From assembly GCA_029204225.1 (NCBI GenBank), contig CM055106.1, positions 708,711 to 772,710 of the forward strand: 64,000 nucleotides of DNA, read 5' to 3'. This stretch comes from Diphasiastrum complanatum (Eukaryota > Streptophyta > Lycopodiopsida > Lycopodiales > Lycopodiaceae). Shown one piece after another: positions 44,125 to 55,404 of the stretch (position 1 is its first letter; the number at the start of each line of letters is the position of its first letter). The notes beneath the pieces were generated by a model, which was not told the origin of the DNA, ran no database searches, and saw only the letters and a program-made list of their open reading frames with translations. Both the position numbers and the translations under genes were made by a program.

Positions 44125-44946
44125 TGTTGGAAGTATTTATAGTTCGTGCGGTGGCTAGATCTACTTACGGGTGTAGTATAGGGATGTAGAGATTCGTCCA
44201 CTTTTTAATTTTCTACAACAAGCTCCAACGGAAATACGAAAATAAAACAATGATGAAGCACTAAGGCTTACCCAACTAGTGCCCGAAACAAAAATGAAAT
44301 TAATTGAGATGACAAAATACAAAACCTTACTAAGGCTTACCCAACTAGCAAGGTGATTAGACTAAATCCTAGATTAACACCCAAAGGGTAATAAAATGAG
44401 ATTGCAGCAAATACTAAGCAAATAAGCAATAATGAACATGCCACAATAAAATCGATGAAAATGAGACAAGAGGAGGCCCGAGCACCTTCCCTCAAGCTAT
44501 GCACCTTTCCAAAGGGAACACAAATGAAATAGAATGATAATTCTCGAAAATGGAGAGCAAGATAGCTTAATCTCAAAAGTGTTGTTTAGAATGCAAATAC
44601 CTCTCCTTTTATGGCAAGGAGGGTCTTCCATAAGTATCTACTAACTTATGGGACTAATCTGTTTCTAGCCTTTCTAGAACTTCTAACTTAGGATTTAGAA
44701 CTTCAAATTTCTTAACTGAGGAAAACTTAAGATAAAATATTTCTAATCTTAAGTTTCCTAAGTCTAAGTTCTAAATCTAAGTTTAAGCTTTTTTATTATT
44801 ATTTAAGCTTCTACTCATGGACTTACAAAACACATGCCATGGCTGAAGTTTAATGACAGATACTCATACGTGGTCTTACAAAACACATGCCACGGAGTTT
44901 TATTTCTTTCTTTTTTATTTTCTCTGTGTTAGCACAGTTGCTAACA
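44125..44946 (-). repeat. 5' LTR of the family F gypsy
   Basis: It is about 822 bp; on the minus strand it begins TGTTAGCAACTG and ends CTTCCAACA, next to the PBS. No coding frame. On the far side it abuts a copia fragment, so the element inserted into or recombined with copia sequence. A partner 3' LTR was not found. Confidence 0.75.
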
Positions 44947-45258
44947 GTTAGATCCATCCACACCTTTATCAATCATGCTTGAAGACACTTTTGGAATGTT
45001 CCCCTCATCAAAGATGACATCTTTACAAACAATCACTTTGTTAGTAGATGGAATGTAAACCTTGTAAGCTTTACTCACCTCACTATATCCCAGAAAAATA
45101 CCTCTTCTTGAAGATGGATCCTCTTTGGTCCTATCATCAAGAGTAATGTTGACATAGCATGTGCATCCAAAGGTTCTCTCTTTAATAGCATTTCAAAAGG
45201 TGTCCTTCCATCCAAAATAGCACTCAACCACCTATTGCACAAGAAATTGGCACACAAC
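44947..45258 (-). pseudogene. Copia integrase-RT linker fragment
   Basis: The minus strand reads CANFLCNRWLSAILDG, then TLDDRTKEDPSSRR-like sequence after a shift, GYSEVSKAYKVYIPST and DVIFDEGNIPKVSSS. This matches the linker in the family A pol near 4020-4310. It is cut at the gypsy LTR edge at 44946. Confidence 0.85.
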
Positions 45259-45660
45259 AAAAACAATGTCTCAATTAATTTTGGACTTTCTTAAAAGTTT
45301 TTGACTATTTTTGGGATGTGGCAGCTCCACCCGCCGCGGCGAGTGGAGCCTCCTGAAAAAAAAAAAAATTCTCAAAATATTTTATTTTTTTATTTTTTTT
45401 CAATATGGGAAGCTCCTCCCATCATGACGGGTGGACACCTCCCACACACCTTTAACATATATATCATAATATATACAACAATTTGTGTATATGCATGAGG
45501 TGAGAGGATGTATGGGGGTGTGCACCCATATATCCTCTTTTGACACACTTTGTAATTGTAAGTTTCTTTTCGTATGGGGCGGGTGCATCCTCCCATATAT
45601 ATATGTACATTTCATGTACATTGAGGGGTCGGCCTATAAAAGGTTTCCCCCCTCCCCCAT
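45259..45660. other. Non-genic stretch with GC-rich inverted motifs
   Basis: Imperfect palindromes such as 'gctccacccgccgcggcgag...' at about 45327 and related 'agctcctcccatcatgacggg' phrases occur. Otherwise there is a run of A (45358-45368) and AT-rich sequence. No gene. Confidence 0.5.
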
Positions 45661-45665
45661 AAAAG

Positions 45666-45668
<3 letters not shown>

Positions 45669-45749
<81 letters not shown>
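45669..45749. repeat. Compound microsatellite (CT)n(CA)n
   Basis: About 25 CT units followed directly by about 15 CA units, without interruption. Confidence 0.98.
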
Positions 45750-45750
<1 letters not shown>

Positions 45751-48056
45751 CTAAGGGGCAAGGATTAAGGATTAAGAGTAAAGGGCCAAGAGCCAAGGGC
45801 TAAGGGTTAAGGTCCAAGGGAGAAGAGTTCAGGGCCAACGAGCAATGGCTAAGAGCTAAGGGCCAAGTGCTAAGACTAAGGGCTAAGGGGCAAAAGTTAA
45901 GAGTTAAGAGCCAAGTGCCAAGGTCCAGGGGTTAGGGGCCAAGGGCCAAGGGCTAAGCATTAGGGTCCAAGAACCAAGGGGTAAGATCCAATGGCCAAGG
46001 GTTAAAGGTTAAGAGACAAGGGCTAACGACCAAGGGCTAAAGAACAAGGGCCAAGGACCAAGGGCTAAGGATGAAGGCCAATGTCGAAGGACAAATGAAC
46101 AAAGGGTAAGGGCCAAGGGAGAAGGATTTAGAGTTTAGGACTAGGGGTTTGGGGTTAAGGGCTAAGGGTTAAGGATTTAGGATTTAGAATTTAGGGTTTA
46201 GGATTTAAAATTTACGGGTAAGGGCCTAGGGTTTAGGGTTTAGGGTGTATTGTTTAGGATTTAGGGTTTAGAATTTAGGATTTAGGTTTTGAGATTTTGG
46301 ATTTAGGGTTTAGGATTTAGGGGTTAGGGATTAGGGTTTAAAATTTAGGGCTAAGAGCTTAGGGCTTAGGGTTTAGAGTTTATGTCTGGGTTGGAATTTA
46401 GGGTTTAGGGCTAAGGACTTAGGGTTTAGGATTTAGGGCCTACGGCTTAGGGTTTAAGATTTAAGGCTAAGAGCTTAGGGCTTCGAGTTTAGGGTTTAGG
46501 GTTTAGGGCTAAGGGCTTAGGGTTTAGGGTTTATGGCTAGGTTAGGATTTAGGATTTAGGATTTAGAGAGTAGGATTTAGTGTTTAGGATTTAGGGCTTT
46601 GGATTTAGGGTTAAGATCCAAGTGTTTAGGATTTAGGTTTTAAGTTTTAGGGTTTAGAATCTAGGGCTTAGGGCTTAGGGCTTAGGCTTCAGGTTTTAGG
46701 CTTTAGGGTTTAGGGCTAAGCGCTTAGGGCTTAGGGTGTAGGATTTAGGGTTTAGGGCTAAGGGCTTAGAATCTAGAGTTTAGGATTTGGGACTAGGGGT
46801 TTAGGATTTAAGGCTTATGGCTTCAAGCTTAGGGTTTGGGGCTTACGCTTTAGGCTTCAAGGTTTAGGGCTAAGTGCCTAGGGCTTAGGGTGTAGGATTT
46901 AGGGTCTAGGGTTAAGGGCTTAGGATTTAGCATTTTGAGCTAGGGATTTAGGATTTAGAGCTTATGGCTTCGGGCTTAGGGTCTGGGACTTAGGGTTTGG
47001 AGCTTAGGGCATAGGGCTAAGGGCTTAGGATTTAGGATTTAGGATCTAGGATTTAGTGTTTAGGGTTCATGGTTTATGGTTAAGAGCCAAGGGTTTAGCG
47101 TTTAGGATTTAGGGATAAGGGTTAAAGGCCAAGGGTTAAGGACCAAGGATTAAGGGTTAAGGGCCAAGGGTGAAGCACTAAGGGACAATGGTGAAAGGCC
47201 AAGGGCCCGGATGAAAGATGAAAGGCCAAGGGTTAAGGGTTAAGGAAAAAAGATTAAAGTACCGTTAAGGATTATGGACCAAGAGTTAAGGGCCAAGGAC
47301 CAAGGTAAAGGAAGAAGGGCCAAGGGTTAAGGACCAAGGGCCAAGGACAAGGGCCAAGAGAGATAAAGGAGATAATGAGCAAGGAGTAAGAGCGAGGGGC
47401 CATGAGTTAAGTTTCAGTGGCCAAGGACCAAAGGAGAACAACTAAGGGACAAGAGCTAAGGGCAAAGGGCAAAGGACCAAGGGATAAGTACCAAGTGTTA
47501 AGGACCAAGAGTTAAGAGTGAAGGGCTAAGAGTTAAGGTCCAAGGGCCAAGGTCTAAGGGATAAGGGATAAGGGATAAGGGATAAGGGATAAGAGCTAAG
47601 GGCCAAGGGTCAAGGATAAAAGGCTAACGGCCATGGTTTAAAGGACAACTATTAAGGACCAAGGGTTAATGGCCAAGAGTCTAAGGGTTAAGGGCCAAGA
47701 GGAAAGGGTTAAAGGCCAAAGTTTAAGAGGCAAGGGTTAAGGGCCAAGGGCCAAGAGAGAGAGACGGGATAAGGACAAAAAAAAAGGGCCTCAAGTTAAG
47801 TTTTAGTGGCCAAGGGCCAAGGGTGGAGGACTAAGGAACAAGAGCTAAGGACTAATGGACAAGCACCAAGGGCTAAGGTCCAAGGGTTAAGAGCGAAGCG
47901 CTAAGAGTTAAAGTCCAAGGGCCAAGGATTAGGGAGCTAGGGCTAAGGGCTAAGGGCTAAGGGATAAGAGCGAAGGATCAAGGGTCAAGGTCAAGGGTTA
48001 AGGGCCAAGGGTTAAGGGACAAGGATTAGGGACCAGGAGTTAGGGCCAAGGGTTAA
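45750..48056. repeat. About 2.3 kb of degenerate telomere-like heptamer repeat
   Basis: The plus strand is built almost entirely from 6-8 base units of the type TTTAGGG, GTTTAGG, TTAAGGG, CTAAGGG, CCAAGGG and GATTTAG. The centre (about 46130-47100) is TTTAGGG-like, the plant telomere unit. Both flanks (45750-46130 and 47100-48056) are TTAAGGG/CCAAGGG variants. All G-rich strands run the same way. No open frame of note occurs. Confidence 0.9.
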
Positions 48057-48770
48057 GAACTGCCTCGATCTATAAAGGTGGAACTACAAACTCGGCCAAG
48101 AGAATCTCATGTGGAACAGAAGGCTTCACTCGAATCAACCGAGCTAGCATGGTAGTTTGTAATCGTGAAAGACTGGCTCGATGTGAGGTGGGACCACATC
48201 TAGAACCTATCCACCCAAAGTAAGCTCATGTCGCTGCATAAATGCTCGCAAAGTATTGAAGACCATAACCTTGGTCTTCTCAAAGTTCACCCCTAGGCCC
48301 CATCTGGTGCAAAACTCATGCAAGCAATCCAACTGTCGCTGAAGACCCTCTTTGGTCAGTGAGACCAATACCAAATCATCGGCATAAAGGAGGATAGCAA
48401 TCAAGATGTCCCCAAGCCTGCAACTAGCACTACCACACTATGTAATGACTCTCTCCAACTCATCAATATACAAGCCAAAGAGGACTGGTGAGAGGGAGCA
48501 ACTTTGCTTCACCCCAATATGCTCTAAATGTGATTGGATATGTCACTGCTATGCCGAAAACATCCCAAGACATGCTCATAAAGCGCCATCACAGCAAGAA
48601 CGATGTCAATGGAGAAGCCAAGGTCTCGAAGTCTCTGGATGAGCAATGAGTGAGGAACATAATCAAAGGCTTTTTTGAAATCCACAAAAGAACAATAAAC
48701 CCTCTCTCTCCTGTGCTTAGTCTCAATCAAGGTTTGCAATGTAAAGATGTGATCTACAGTAGAACCATGT
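48057..48770 (-). pseudogene. Non-LTR (LINE) reverse transcriptase relic
   Basis: The minus strand has SFVDFKKAFDYVPHSLL (RT domain A, near 48690), then after a shift VKQSCSLSPVLFGLYIDEL near 48500 and AILLYADDLVLVSLT near 48390, which carries the catalytic ADD. It continues WGLGVNFEKTKVMVF near 48290. These are the successive blocks of a plant LINE RT. Three frames are used and the N-terminal endonuclease is absent. Confidence 0.87.
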
Positions 48771-48840
48771 CAGATGTGAAGAAGGAGAACTTAGGTGGTC
48801 ATGGAGATATAGAGATAGGTGAGTCAGTAGGGACGATATA

Positions 48841-49323
48841 TGTTACGGCTCTAATGGGGGTTTCTACCATTGGGGGGCTGCCTTAGACGTAGGGGCCAGG
48901 CCTAATTTGGACAATAGCTAAGTAGGACCTTAGGCTATGTCTGCATGCAGGATAGGCATGTGTGTTGCATCCTAGTATGGGATAGGATGTACATACATTG
49001 TGTCTATGCATGGGTCTTTGTTATTGTGAGTTAGGAGTGCCTACATGCAGTGGACATGCATGGGAGTTAGGCATGAGTTGGTAGCATGCTTACATGTGGA
49101 TTCATTGCATGGACAGACAGGGGAGGAGCTTCTCTCTTTATATACCCTTCCTATGTCCATTTGGCCGTTATGCTGTCGGATTGGTAAGCACTTCCTATCA
49201 TAGAGATTTGCCATACTACCCTAGTGCTTGGGGGCTAGATCGGACGATCGGTTTCGTCCACTGTACTCCCTTATTGTGTTCTCGACGCTCATTGTTGATT
49301 GGAGGTCTTGGGGGACGTATTAT
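48841..49323 (+). other. Possible LTR with TATA box
   Basis: The segment starts TGTTACGGCTC, ends ACGTATTAT and is followed by TGGTATCAGAGTAG at 49324, one base from the standard initiator-Met PBS. A TATA-like 'ctttatataccc' is at 49135-49146. 'gcatg' and 'tacatg' motifs recur. The end lacks the usual CA and no partner LTR is seen. Confidence 0.4.
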
Positions 49324-49336
49324 TGGTATCAGAGTA
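49324..49336 (+). other. PBS-like motif
   Basis: TGGTATCAGAGTA resembles the initiator Met tRNA primer site used by copia elements and many gypsy elements. It supports the preceding LTR call. Confidence 0.45.
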
Positions 49337-50240
49337 GCCAATCGGAGTTCATGAGCAGCTCGGTGTGGAGCAGCTTGTGGTGAAATTGTGTCAATGGAAA
49401 TCCGTGAAAATTCGGTAAAATTCTGCCTTATTTTGGTTGAACCGATTTGGTTAGATTTTTAGGATTGTTTGCATGATTTCAGTACTGGTTTGGGGACATG
49501 AAGTGATGGTTTCTATTTTTTGTATTCCAATTTATTGGTTTTGAAGCAGATTTTGAATTGCATGTAATTCCAGAATTTTATCCCGGAGTGGGATGTAAAG
49601 AGAATTACTATTTAATTTTCAAAATATGCATGTTGTTGAAAAGGGTAGTTAATTTTGGATTCATGCATGGCATATTGTGAATTTTGAAAGTTTCTATTTA
49701 AATCAAGAAACCTAGATATGTGTAGCAAAGAATGGTGGGAACTATTGGTAATTTCATGTCACAATTCTGCCTTGTGAATCTTGTCTTTCTATAATAAGTA
49801 TAGTTCTGAGCAAATTTTGCTAGTATGTTGCATGCATGTGTAAGTCTAGGATTTTTGAAACCTGCATGCATAGTAATCTATGTTCTGATAGATTATAGAC
49901 AAAACTTTACAAGTTAATGGAAGAAAAAAGCCTTGCTGGACTGTATTATGCTTGTCAGTAGAATGGCTGCTGAGAACCGGCGGTAGGGTTAGAAAACTAG
50001 CCATTGAATCCTGCAAAAATGGTGCTGATTTGTTGGGTGTTGAAGTGGAAGGAATCACAACGTCATTTCCCTGAATCTGAGAGTAGATTCTAGGTGTTCT
50101 TAACCTGCATAGTTTTGAAGTGAATTGTGAACCTTTCAAAGAATGGATGAATACAAGTATTCCTTGTTGGTTGGTCGCTGGCCACCTTATTGGAGACCTG
50201 CGGCGGGATGCAGAGCATCCGGATGATACCACAGGGCGAT
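49337..50240. other. Non-genic stretch
   Basis: If the preceding LTR is real, this would be the leader of its element. I see no gag or other conserved frame. Confidence 0.5.
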
Positions 50241-50249
50241 CTCTTTCCG

Positions 50250-51215
50250 GTAGCCTCCCGGAGCCTCTCTCTCTCTCTCACACACAGTAGCCACGAGAGG
50301 CGCTGCTCGGATGGTTGGCCTCGTGTGTGGGCGATAGGCATGAGAATGGATGGTGATGTTGTAACAAGAGGGCTGGTTGAAGAAGGAGACTAATTTTTTT
50401 ATACTCGTGCTTCTCTTTTCTGAAGGATCTCCATCGTGAGTGGGGTACTTCTTCTGATTGTGTCTCTTTGGATTGCTCATTTGCCTTCTTAGCCTTGTCG
50501 TTATTGTCTTTGGTTTTGTGACCTTGGCTGTCGATCTTGTTGATGTTGTTGTTGGCAATGTAACTGCTCGTAGTGGATCCAAGCATATCCACTCTCCCCC
50601 CCCCCAAATCTATTGGTGGGATGTTGGATCGGTGTTTGGACACGCAGTTGAAACACGTCAAACATGCAACTGGACTAAAGATTGAACAAATTTTAACTAA
50701 ATTTGTTTTGATCTTATTGTATTTGACTCGAAGATGAATATCTCTATGAAAGACAAGAATCAACTCTGACATGACGCACCATCATTGATAGCAGATATTG
50801 TAAGATATGTCTTAAAATGCATAGAAGGGAAAACACTATTCCCATTAGTATCCTTCAGATTATGAGATTCATAAATGAACCGTTGTCTAGATTTTTGGTT
50901 TTTCAGAGTTGTTTCGTGATATGCAGTTAGTAGAAATCTCATCAGAAAGTGTAGACATATAGATTTGAGATTGCAGATTTGCAAAGAAATGGTCAATTCT
51001 CGTGTGAAGGTGCTCTATTTTGGGAATAGTAGTAACTGACAGAATATCGAGTTTCTCTTTGTCTTGCAACTACTCAGTTCATATAACGTCTATGTTCGAT
51101 TATCGATCTAGTAAATGTCATGGTAAGGTAGAAGTTCTCAAGAAACTTATCGATTGAGCAACAAGTTTAACTATTGTTTGCTATGGTGCTTGTGTGGTGT
51201 TGTCGTGAAGATTCT
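50250..51215 (-). pseudogene. Family D gypsy, decayed region downstream of gag (copy 2)
   Basis: It parallels 10250-11650, with the same basic stretch (KVTKPKTITTRLRRQ, HDGDPSEKRSTS near 50400-50530) and the same flanking phrases. It lacks about 370 bp present in copy 1, at the point 'caactctgac' (50770). A run of C residues is at 50597-50605. Confidence 0.5.
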
Positions 51216-51219
51216 ATCA

Positions 51220-52567
51220 TGATTCATGACTGACGTGTCGGGCAGGTAGGATCTTGTTGGGTTGTTGTGGACAGTCTTTGAAACTTTGTTTTCTGACACA
51301 GTCGAGACAGTTGGCATGGTACTTCATCTTGACTAGACAATCAACCATGAAGTGGCCGGTTTTACCACAAATCAAACATCTGTTGTTCATAGGCCCTTGT
51401 ATAATGACATAGCCATCTTGTATGGCTAGTGGCTCTAGACTTTCTGGTGGGTATTTGTGATAATGGGATGAATGTCCAGATTGCGACGGTTGATCTTCAT
51501 ATCATTGGATGACATGTGTTTGGATAGGCTGATATGAAGGGCAAGCATCAACATGATGTGTAGCCCGGTAGTGTGGGCACCAGATGGATTTTTGTCTATT
51601 AGGTACATGGGCAGTGTGTGGTTGACGAGGCATATTGCGTTGGATAAACTTCAAAGTATTTTGAAACTCATTGGTGAGTTTTTCCATCTGCAGTTGATGT
51701 TGCTGATTAAGCAACTCCAGCTGTGATTTTCAAAGCTGATCTCGGGTATCTTTGATCTGCTTCGACTCATAGACGGGAGCACGAGGTGCTTTCCTTTCCC
51801 TGGATTCATCAACATTTGATCCCTCATCTTCTTCTTTGATGACATCAGACATAGGTAGCTGTAGGCTCGTATATTTGTCATTGGATTTAAGCTCGCATCT
51901 AATCCATCGTGAGAGTCCGACTAAAAACCAGATGATGAGCATCTGTTCGGAGGGCTGTTCTTGTACTTGACCTTTTAAGCGTTTGAAACACTCAATATAG
52001 TCTCATATGTGTTCGTCTTTTGCCATCCTGATGTTACTCGATTTTATAAAAGGATTCTCTATCAAACAAAAGGGCATAAAATGTTTGATAAAGGATTCTT
52101 TCAGATTAGACCAATCCAATTTATCTTCACGATCAAGGTTAAAAAACCAGTTATGTGCTTTAGCGATCATGGTCATTGAAAACAGTTGGACCATAGTGTC
52201 GGGAGATGTTTTGCCATACACATCGCATGCATTTTCAAAGATTTGCAAGAATTTTTGAGGATTCGAACTACTTTCAAACTTGGGTAGATCTAGCTTGGGA
52301 GTTCACTTTTCAATATGAGCACCATGGGCTGCAAAAGCTCCGTTAAGGTGGGTTCTGGCCTGTGAGGGGTCAGCACCATAAAAATGGGCTCGGGCTCATG
52401 AAGACCCTGCTCTATCAGGTCTTTGGATCTCGAATGGGTTTGTGGATGGCTTGTGTATTTGTGACCTCATTCAGTATAACCTAGTGACGTCTGACTTGTT
52501 CAGCCGTAGGAGACTCTAAACCGTGTGGATCAACTTTTGGGATATCATGATCAGTATGTTGGTTCAT
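51220..52567 (-). pseudogene. gag: Ty3/gypsy gag (family D, copy 2)
   Basis: The likely start is 52567 (MNQHTDHDIPK). The core has NACDVYGKTSPDTMVQL, WFFNLDREDKLDW, KESFIKHFMPFCLIE, a stop near 52004, then WFLVGLSRWIRCELKS, EEDEGSNVDESRERK and the knuckle CLICGKTGHFMVDC near 51380. Copy 1 at 11651-12940 follows the same course with different lesions. Confidence 0.86.
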
Positions 52568-52639
52568 TGGGTACTGTCGTGTATTTTTGTGTTTTGTACG
52601 AGTTTGTGTTTTTGGATTCTTTTAGGATTTTTTTTTTTC

Positions 52640-53130
52640 GGCTAGTAGGGAACTCAAGAAGGAGACTCGATATCAGAAGGGCTTTCGATTGATATAGGTT
52701 TTATTTTTGAAATTTTTTTGGTGTTCATGTCAGTTTTTTTTTTTTTAAGCTCTAAGGCTTTGTTAAGATGGTAGTTCAGTCGAAATTGCAACCAGATATC
52801 TGGGTCGAAAATTATGTGCTTGGGTGTGGATTTGGTCCGCCGATCAAGATGGAGTAAAAAAAAACATTGGTCAAGATGGTGACCAGAATGTCGGTTGAGA
52901 TGGGGTCCAAAAAATTCAGTCGAGATTTGACAGGTGACATTGGTCGAGATTTGAAAGATGGCTTCGGTCGAAATGGCGTGGAGATCCTTTAGTTGAGATT
53001 TAATTTTTTTTTTTAAGGAGTTCGTCAGTCGAGCTGGTAACAAAGGGGCTCAGCTGAGATGTTAATGAACGACTCGGCTGAGAATTTCACGAATGACTCG
53101 GCTGAGATGGAGATAGAAGGGAAGAAGGCT
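52640..53130. repeat. Leader repeat of family D copy 2 with 'ggtcgagatgg' theme
   Basis: Imperfect units repeat 'agtcgagatttga', 'ggtcgagat', 'cagtcgaaat' and 'ctcggctgaga' at intervals of about 25-35 bases. Read on the minus strand the motif is 'atctcgacc/atctcaacc', the same core as the 25-bp satellite at 32640-33240. It lies just upstream of the gag start, as there. Confidence 0.7.
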
Positions 53131-53139
53131 CGTGTGAGT

Positions 53140-53793
53140 TGTGAGAGATTTCAACAAGTTTAGTCTAGTTTATTCATATTTTGGTTAATTGTCAATAAGA
53201 GGGCAAAACTCATTTTAGACTTAGAGACAAACTTTTTGGAGTTATATTATTTTAAAATACTTTCGATAAACACTTTTGGAAAGTGTGAGAAAGTTGGTAG
53301 TCGAGTTTGAGAGAGATTCAAATTTGAACTTTGGGTACATTGAATTTAGACCCAAAAATAGTAGGGTTTACATTTTGGAGGGAAAGCCAAGTGGCCAAAT
53401 AGGGTTTGAAAACTCTATAAAAGGATGTAACTCGTGGAGAGACACCTCTTCTCTCTTCTCTCTCTCATTTCATCATTATACATGGTTCTCTTTGGGTTCT
53501 ACTACTTGTTGGTGCACTATCTTGGTGTTATCTTACAATTCCATGTGTAGAATGATCATTTATTGTTATTTTTGGTTTCACACGTGTGAAATACAGTAGG
53601 GTACCGTAATTTTACGGACAACAAACATATTTTATGTTTTGGTTCATGTTTTATCAATATCTCTTAGAGTTTGCATCTCATTTTGTGTGTAGATGCTGAT
53701 TTTTCTACATTGGCATGATTGTTGGTTTGCTCCTTATTGTAACCAAAGATTTGGGACATGGATTGGATCTTGAATGATCTGAAATCCTTCACA
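53140..53793 (+). repeat. Family B copia LTR, copy 1 (5' LTR by its PBS)
   Basis: It is 654 bp, starts TGTGAGAGATTTCAAC and ends CCTTCACA, and is followed by a perfect TGGTATCAGAGC PBS (53794-53805). A TATA box 'ctataaaagg' is at 53414 and ttcacacgtgtgaa is at 53577-53590. It is homologous over its whole length to 59260-59906 but clearly diverged. Confidence 0.88.
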
Positions 53794-53805
53794 TGGTATC
53801 AGAGC
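53794..53805 (+). other. Primer-binding site of family B element
   Basis: TGGTATCAGAGC, the standard initiator Met tRNA site, abuts the LTR end. Confidence 0.9.
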
Positions 53806-54552
53806 TCTTGTGTTTCAGGTTATGAAAGGATCAGCCATCTTTAGCAAGGATTTGGAGGAGTTACCAATGCTAGAGCATTCTAGGTTGATTTCTACTCAAA
53901 AATCAGCATTTTTGCATGTGTAGAATTGATCTTTTGTCAAAAGTATGCTCTTGGTTCTAGTAAGAACAAGATTGAGCTTGGTACTCACTTTTTTGAAAAT
54001 CATGTTTTCACATGTTTTGAGGCAAATTGTAAACTCCTCTTGAGATTAAGTGAAGCATCCAAAGTGGACACTTACATCCTTGAGAGAGTAACTAGCCTAA
54101 AAAAGATCAAGATAGTCTTTGATATCAAGATTAGATCCATCATGGATATAGTTCATTGTATGTGGACTAGTCAAGCTAGAAAACATAATCTTGATAATCA
54201 TCATTGTTTCACATCTTATGATCTTGATCTCCATGATCCTTATGAGGCTTGGAAGCCTCAGATTTCTCTATTTATGGTGCATCCATCATGCAAGTGGAAC
54301 TTTCAAGGCAAAGATCATCATCAAGCATGGAGGAAGCCCATGATAATAATGGCATATCGGTGGAGCACTCTTCAAAGGCATTGGCAAGAGATCTCTACCA
54401 AAGAGATCTTATCATGGATATGGTGAGGGTGCTGCTATGATGGATCCCTTGGCTGATCTTCACTTCTTATGCATACCCAAGGATCCACTCAAAAAGATTT
54501 ACAAACTTCTCAAGTGATCTAGTACCTTTCCAAGCTATTTTTTGAGGAGGAG
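53806..54552 (+). other. Internal region of an LTR element with no recognised domain
   Basis: Between the PBS and a purine tract (GAGGAGGAG, 54544-54552) there are only about 750 bp. A 166-codon frame (53926-54426, MIFCQKYALGSSKNK...) has no gag, protease, RT or integrase motif. It looks like the interior of a non-autonomous LTR element or of a heavily deleted copia. The phrase 'tgaagcatcc(a/c)aagtggaca' recurs in the unknown segment at 58161-58690. Confidence 0.5.
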
Positions 54553-55404
54553 TGTGAGAAATTGGCAAAAATCTAGCTTGGTATTTTTTATGATAGAAGT
54601 TTGTAAGTGAATCTCACATGTGTGGAGGATGTTCCCACGTGTGGAGAATTGTAAAGTATATCAAAATGTTTGATATAGGGGTCTCATAGAATTTCATAGT
54701 CAAGCATTTAGGTGTAGGATGTTGATAGGGTCGAATTTGGCATAGATGGCAAATTATCCATTTCCACTTGTAATGCCAATATTGAGCCAAAATAGAGCCA
54801 AACTTGTGCCAATTAGAGTGTAGACAAGTGTCATGCTTTTGTTTGATGAAGCTTAAGAGGTCCAATAGGATTTAGAGGTGGAACCTTGTGAGGTCCAATA
54901 GAAAATTGAGGTGTGCTTGAATATAGTCCAATAGAATTTAGAGGTGCATGGATCAATGGTCCAATAGGATTAAGAGGTGGCAAAGTGTGATCCAATCATA
55001 GTTAAGCATAGTGGTAGCTCATGAATCTATTAGTATCATTGTACTCCTCCTTTTGGATCTAATTGATTTTGAGATTGAGTGGATTTTGAGTGTCATTGAA
55101 TTTCTAGCTTTCTCTCTCTACCCGAGAGCTCATGATGGTTTTTCTCTCTCTACCCGAGAGCTCATGATGGTTTTTCTCTCTCTACCCGAGGAGAGCAGCT
55201 TGTTTTTACTTAGAATACTTTTGGAACACTTCCCACACGTGTGAGTGAGAGTTGGAAGTGATTGAATGCATGTAGTAGTGTGTTTTTGCCATAGAATCAA
55301 AGATAGATCTTGAATCTCAATCTTGTCTTGATCTTGGTGCATCTACACACCTTAGGAGATCACAAGTACATGTAGTGGACAATCCGCACGTGTGAAATTC
55401 AACA
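54553..55404 (+). repeat. Family G LTR, inserted at a 4CL-like exon
   Basis: It starts TGTGAGAAATTGGC right after a purine tract and ends AAATTCAACA, about 852 bp. It contains three CACGTGTG motifs (about 54635, 55235 and 55386), five degenerate 'ggtccaatagaatttagaggtg' units (54857-54980), and a 30-bp tandem repeat 'ctctctacccgagagctcatgatggttttt' with nearly three copies (55112-55192). Coding sequence of a 4CL-like gene begins at the next base. Confidence 0.65.
55112..55192. repeat. 30-bp tandem repeat, about 2.7 copies
   Basis: Perfect repeats of 'tctctctctacccgagagct' plus 'catgatggtt' inside the family G LTR. Confidence 0.95.

Noticed and set aside
45464-45796. Frames through the CT/CA microsatellite
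   Set aside because: Low-complexity translation without start context or motifs.
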